From CAVSQX01 sp963730225 (lineage in GTDB: Bacteria; Planctomycetota; Phycisphaerae; Tepidisphaerales; Tepidisphaeraceae), in contig CAVSQX010000001.1 of NCBI GenBank assembly GCA_963730225.1, positions 1,601,483 to 1,665,482 of the forward strand: a stretch of 64,000 bases of DNA. Reading direction: 5' to 3'. A program made the position numbers and the translations under genes. Position 1 is the stretch's first letter; each line of letters opens with the position of its first letter. Below the pieces are notes generated by a model, which ran no database searches, was not told the DNA's origin, and worked only from the letters and a program-made list of their open reading frames with translations. Of the stretch, positions 60,001 to 64,000 are shown piece after piece.

Positions 60001-63000
60001 CGACAACGCCGCACCGTAAAACGCCGCTTCCTGCATCTGCCCGGCAAAATAGCTGTTGGAAGCGCTGTTGGGCTTGCCCAGGAAATTCGTGGCTCGAGTG
60101 ATCGTCGCTGGAACGGTGATGCTTCCGGTGGCGATGGAATTGCCGTTGTCGTAAATCGTGACCGCCCCGCCGCTGGAGATGGTCACCGCCACAAACTGCC
60201 AGATGCCTTGCGTGAGAACTTGTCCGCTGGAGACGGTTCCGTAGCTGCCCGAAAGCGTTAGTTCATTGCTGTTGCTCAATCGGCCAAACCACAATTCGTT
60301 GGCGGTTCCATTGCCGAGGTCGAACAGCGGCGCGTTAATGGCAGCGGTGGTCGGGTTCACCCACGCTTCAAACGAAAACCCACCGCTGAAGCTGCTGAAT
60401 CCCGACGGTAATTGCACGTACTGATTCGTGCCGTTGAAACCCGCCGAAAGCCCCAGATCATCCGGCAGTGCCCCGCTTTGGTTCAGCGACACGCCGTTCA
60501 CGTACGTGCCGTTCAACGCGTTGCCGCTGGAATCGGCTGCGACGGTTCCGCTGGAATCTCCCAGCCGATAGTACGCCGTCGGTGAATCGGATTTGATGAT
60601 CGTGCTGTACCGATTGAACTGTGACGCCCCGGGCCCGGTGATGATGATTCCATTCTGAGCGGCCGTCAGCACGATGTTCGACGTGATGCTGTAGAACCCC
60701 TGATCTACGATGATCGTGTCGCCGGCCGAAAGCGAGTAGCTGCTGAAGACGCTTTGAATCGTCGCCTTGGGTGTGGCCGGGGTCAGTCCGTCGTTGGCGT
60801 CGTTGCCGGGCGCGGTGGTGATGTCGCCGGGGTTCACCGTGGCATCGTTGACGTAGTAGGTGCCGGTGCCCTGCGCGATGCTGAACGGATTGTCGCTGAT
60901 GTCGTTGGCGGTGGAATCGGTGACGCGCACAAAATAATTCGCCGCCGCCGCCACCGATGAGGCGATGTGCCAGGAATAATTGCCGCTGTTGCTGACGGCC
61001 GTGGCGATATTGCTCACCAGCGTGGCCGTCGCAGCCGAGCTGCCCTGCATCAGATCGATGTTCACCGTGCCGGTTCCGATCTGATTGTCGCGCCACACGA
61101 TCGTGAAGAATTGTTTCGTCGCCCAGGTTTCCCCGCCGTTGGGTTTGATCACCAGCAGATACGTCGCCGGGCTGATCGATGCCTGCGGCGTATCGCCGTA
61201 CGCGCCCTGATTCACGAAGCCGCCGTTGGGAGTCGGCTCCAGGTTGTACGCATCGGCGGCGCTGCCGCGGTCGATCGTCGGCGACGTGAGCGCATCATCC
61301 GTCGGTGACGGCGTCGCCACCGTCATCGGCAATCCGGTGGACCCGTTCAGCACCACCGCCAGCGTGCCGCCGTGGAAGCTGCCATACTGGCTCTGCACGT
61401 GGAAATCCCCGCCGGCGGCATTCACGAAAAGCGGATCGACCGAGATGCTGTCCGCATCGTTCTGCGACGCCGATTGCCACGTCGACAGCGTCGAACGGGC
61501 CACGCTTTGCCAGCTGCCGATCTGGCCCGAACCGGTGACATACAGATCGTTGTAATCGCTGGCCAGCGTCGAACCGACGGCCGGGTAGGCGTTGATGTCG
61601 TAACCGTTTTGCGACCAGATGATGTTGTCGCGCACCGCCACGGTCGAGGAATTGAACGCCGCCACCTCGACCCGCAGCCCGTCGCCGGCGGGCTGGTAAA
61701 TCGTGTTCTCCAGAATCACCGGGCCAAAACCGCTTTGAATGTCGATTCCGCCGATCGTGTTGTTGGCGACGACGTTGTTGTTCGTTTCCGGCACGCCGCC
61801 CACCAGTTGCATGCCCCAGCCGTTGCCCGTGACGACATTGTCGCTGATGGTGTAGCTGCCGGAATATCCGTAAATTCCCGCCAGCGTGTTGGAGTAAATC
61901 AGGTTGCCCGAAACGACGACGCTATTCCCGCTGATGAAGATTCCGGTTTGGTCGCCATAGGAAATGTTGTTGCTAGCCGTGCCGCCCAGCAGGTAGATGC
62001 CCGCCGGGTACGAACCACCGGTCAGCGCGTTGTTGTACGATGTGTTGCCGGTGACCAGCGCGTTGCCGGATGCCAGAATTCCCGCGCTGCCGCTGTTGTA
62101 GACGATGTTTCCGGAGACGGTTCCGCCCGCATCGGAGATGCCGATGCCATCGGAATAGAGCGTGTTGCCGCTGGCGATGGTGGAGGATGTCGCGGCCAGA
62201 ATCAGAATGCCCGCCGCCGGAATGTCGTGAATGGTGTTCCCGCTGATACTGGCCGAATCAGCGTTGACGGAAATGCCCGCATCGGTGGAAACGCCAGTGC
62301 CGTCGCTGTAGATCAGATTGCCGGTGAGCGAAACGTTGGCGTTGCCCGTGCCGATGCTGATGCCCAGATCGGCGCAGCTGAAAATCGTGCTGTTTGAAAC
62401 CGTCAGGTTCGCATCGCCCGCACCGTTGGAAGCGTTCACGCCGATGTCGGCCCCGGTGATGGTCAGGTGGTCCAGCGTGACGCCGGTCGCCCCTTGGATG
62501 TCGAACGCATCGTTCCCGCTGCCGGCGCTGCCGCGGTTGAGAATCGACGAACGGGTCGGGAAGCTGGCGCTGAAATATCCTTCGATCGTCAACCCCGAAT
62601 CGGCCGCGGGAATGACGATGTTTCCGCCGAGGTTGTAGGTGCCGGCATCCACGTAAATCACGTCGCCGGAAGTGAACGTGTACGCCTGGAGCAGCGCCTG
62701 AAGCGTCGCCTTGGGCGTCGCCGGTGAAAGTCCGTCGTTGGCATCGTTGCCGGGCGCGGTGGTGTAATCTCCCGAGGCATCCACGAAACCGTCGTTCACA
62801 TAAAACGCCGTCGTCGTGGCTTTCACCGTGAATGCCGATGCGCTGATCGCCACCGCCGACGGTGAATTGCGCGTGATGCGAATGTAATAATTGCTCGCCG
62901 CCGGCAGTGCTGACGGAACGGCCCAGGTGTACTGCCCGCTGTTGGCAACGCCCGTGGCGATGTTGCTCACCAGCGTCGCCGTCTGTGGCGCTGATCCCTG

Positions 63001-64000
63001 GAGCAGATCGATCGTCGCCGTGCCTAAGGTATCTTCGCTTCGCCACTTGATCAGATAGTTCTGCCCCGCCAGCGGAGTTTCCCCGCCGTTGGGCGAGAGA
63101 ATCAGCACGTACGCACTGGGGCTTTCCGATGCCTGCGTCGTGTCGCCGAACGCTCCGATATTGATGAACGCCCCGTTGGGCGATGGCTCGGCGGTGAAAA
63201 TCGCCGTTGGATCGCCCCGATCGATCGCCGGACTTTCGCCGCCGTCGGCCGTCAGCGTCGCGGTGAGATTCACCGGCAAACCGGTGGTGCCGCTGATCAC
63301 CGGAGCCAGCGAACCGCCGTGGAAGCTGCCCGCCGTGCTTTGATCGTGGAAGTCGTCGTCGCTGCCGTGATCGACGCCGCCGCTGTAGCCGAGCAATCCA
63401 TCGGCGCCGACCGCATTCACGAACAGCGGCATCGCAAACAGGCTGTCGACATCCGTATTCCCGGCCCCCCGCCACTGCGCCAGCGTGGTGCGCGCGATAT
63501 TCTCCCACAAACCAAGCTGACCCGTGCCGCTGGTGTAAAAAATATTGTAATCGCTGACGAACCCCGACTCACTTTGGCTCGAAACGTTCAGATCGTATCC
63601 CCCGGCTGACCATAAAATATTGTCGTCGAGCTTCACATTCGCAGCGCCGTGGCCGTTGCCGCTGTAGACAAACAAATCGATCGCATCGCCGGCGGGTTGG
63701 TAGATCGTGTTGCTGAGAATCTGAGCGCCGCTAGCGCCGAAGATCGTGATTCCCGCGGTGGTGTTGGCGTAAACCAGATTGTTAACGGCGAACGGGGAAG
63801 AAAACGAGATGTTCTGTGTTTCGATACCGATGCCGTTGGAGTAAACGACATTCGCCTGCACCAGCGCCTGCGCGTTGATGCCGACGACCGAATTATCGAA
63901 CACGCGGTTGTCGCTGATCGTTCCGCTGCCGCCGAAGATTCCCGTGGCATTTCCCCAGACCACGTTCTGCGTGATCACCGTGTTCGCTGTGACGTAAATC
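54060..64000 (-). CDS. Giant modular beta-helix/dockerin surface protein, partial, one frameshift
   Basis: More than 3,312 residues; the 5' end lies beyond 64000. The frame is open up to the edge, reading IYVTANTVITQNVV. Four units repeat: a right-handed beta-helix (words such as SGNTI, NNTVY, SNNTI), then a KNH/Ig-like domain (SPNGGETPLAGQNYLIKW; KPNGGETWATKQFFTIVW), then a hinge with NDANDGLSPATPKA before the next helix. Unit 3 carries a LamG-like domain (about 60.6-60.0 kb). Further on are a malectin-like domain (about 58.5-58.1 kb) and a nidogen-like domain (about 56.3-55.8 kb). The C-terminal module ends in paired dockerin EF-hands (GDANLDGVVNGSDYTLIDN; GDFNYDGVVNGDDYTLIDN). One extra base at 55635 must be removed to join FSA to ALNSIDAAAATDYQL. 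Presumably a cell-surface polysaccharide-related protein. Confidence 0.85.

Overview
The window looks like a chromosomal segment from a GC-rich planctomycete, most likely class Phycisphaerae (Tepidisphaera-like). The grounds are a secreted protein with an N-terminal LEPR-XLL motif, two very large surface proteins ending in paired dockerin-type EF-hand repeats, a PEP-CTERM sorting signal (VPEP, hydrophobic stretch, Arg cluster), loosely packed genes with few long operons, and planctomycete-style TPR, S1, SpoIIE and WYL proteins. This is inference from protein features; no rRNA, tRNA, CRISPR array, phage or insertion sequence was seen.

Layout. 1-4905 (minus strand) holds housekeeping genes: an RNase HI gene cut by the window edge, a small unknown gene, a COG1579 zinc-ribbon coiled-coil protein, gltX, then pssA and psd for phosphatidylethanolamine synthesis. 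5-11.5 kb is an accessory stretch: a frameshifted phosphoesterase, a frameshifted DUF429-like gene behind a WYL regulator, a 5'-truncated alginate-lyase-like gene, a carbonic-anhydrase-like protein and a cupin. 11.8-17.1 kb carries a ~1,500-residue ricin-type/beta-helix/dockerin protein followed by a decayed PEP-CTERM gene. 17.1-27 kb is mixed: an Asp-less receiver, an alpha/beta hydrolase, a tandem thioredoxin protein, a VOC protein, an LPG-synthase-like flippase, a GAF-SpoIIE phosphatase, sat, hisB and an SDR. 27-30.6 kb is a likely operon of a hybrid ABC exporter, a GNAT-like protein and a DUF1854 protein, behind a leader with promoter, short ORF and intrinsic terminator. 30.7-36.4 kb has rpsU and a four-gene run (ABC ATPase, permease, membrane-anchored protein, Tat phosphoesterase). 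36.4-53.9 kb has zwf, an S4-less TlyA-type methylase, a GT-C membrane enzyme, PilZ, leuS, a secreted protein, moaA, an RDD protein, a PAS sensor, an S1 protein, a TPR-glycosyltransferase, an M32 carboxypeptidase and a beta-carbonic anhydrase. 54.1-64 kb is the 3' part of one giant modular beta-helix protein that continues past the right edge.

Two cross-cutting patterns stand out. First, at least seven otherwise well-conserved genes carry a single-base frameshift, nearly all one extra base, which suggests residual assembly indels or widespread decay. Second, four intergenic imperfect-to-perfect inverted repeats are built of short repeated words (AACATGGAT, CAACACT, GATGAAT, CACGGAG), each with a different word. 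The two giant proteins share a ~270-residue C-terminal module with the double dockerin, probably a common surface-targeting or assembly tag.

Many long open frames lie antisense to real genes in this GC-rich sequence; these were treated as shadows.
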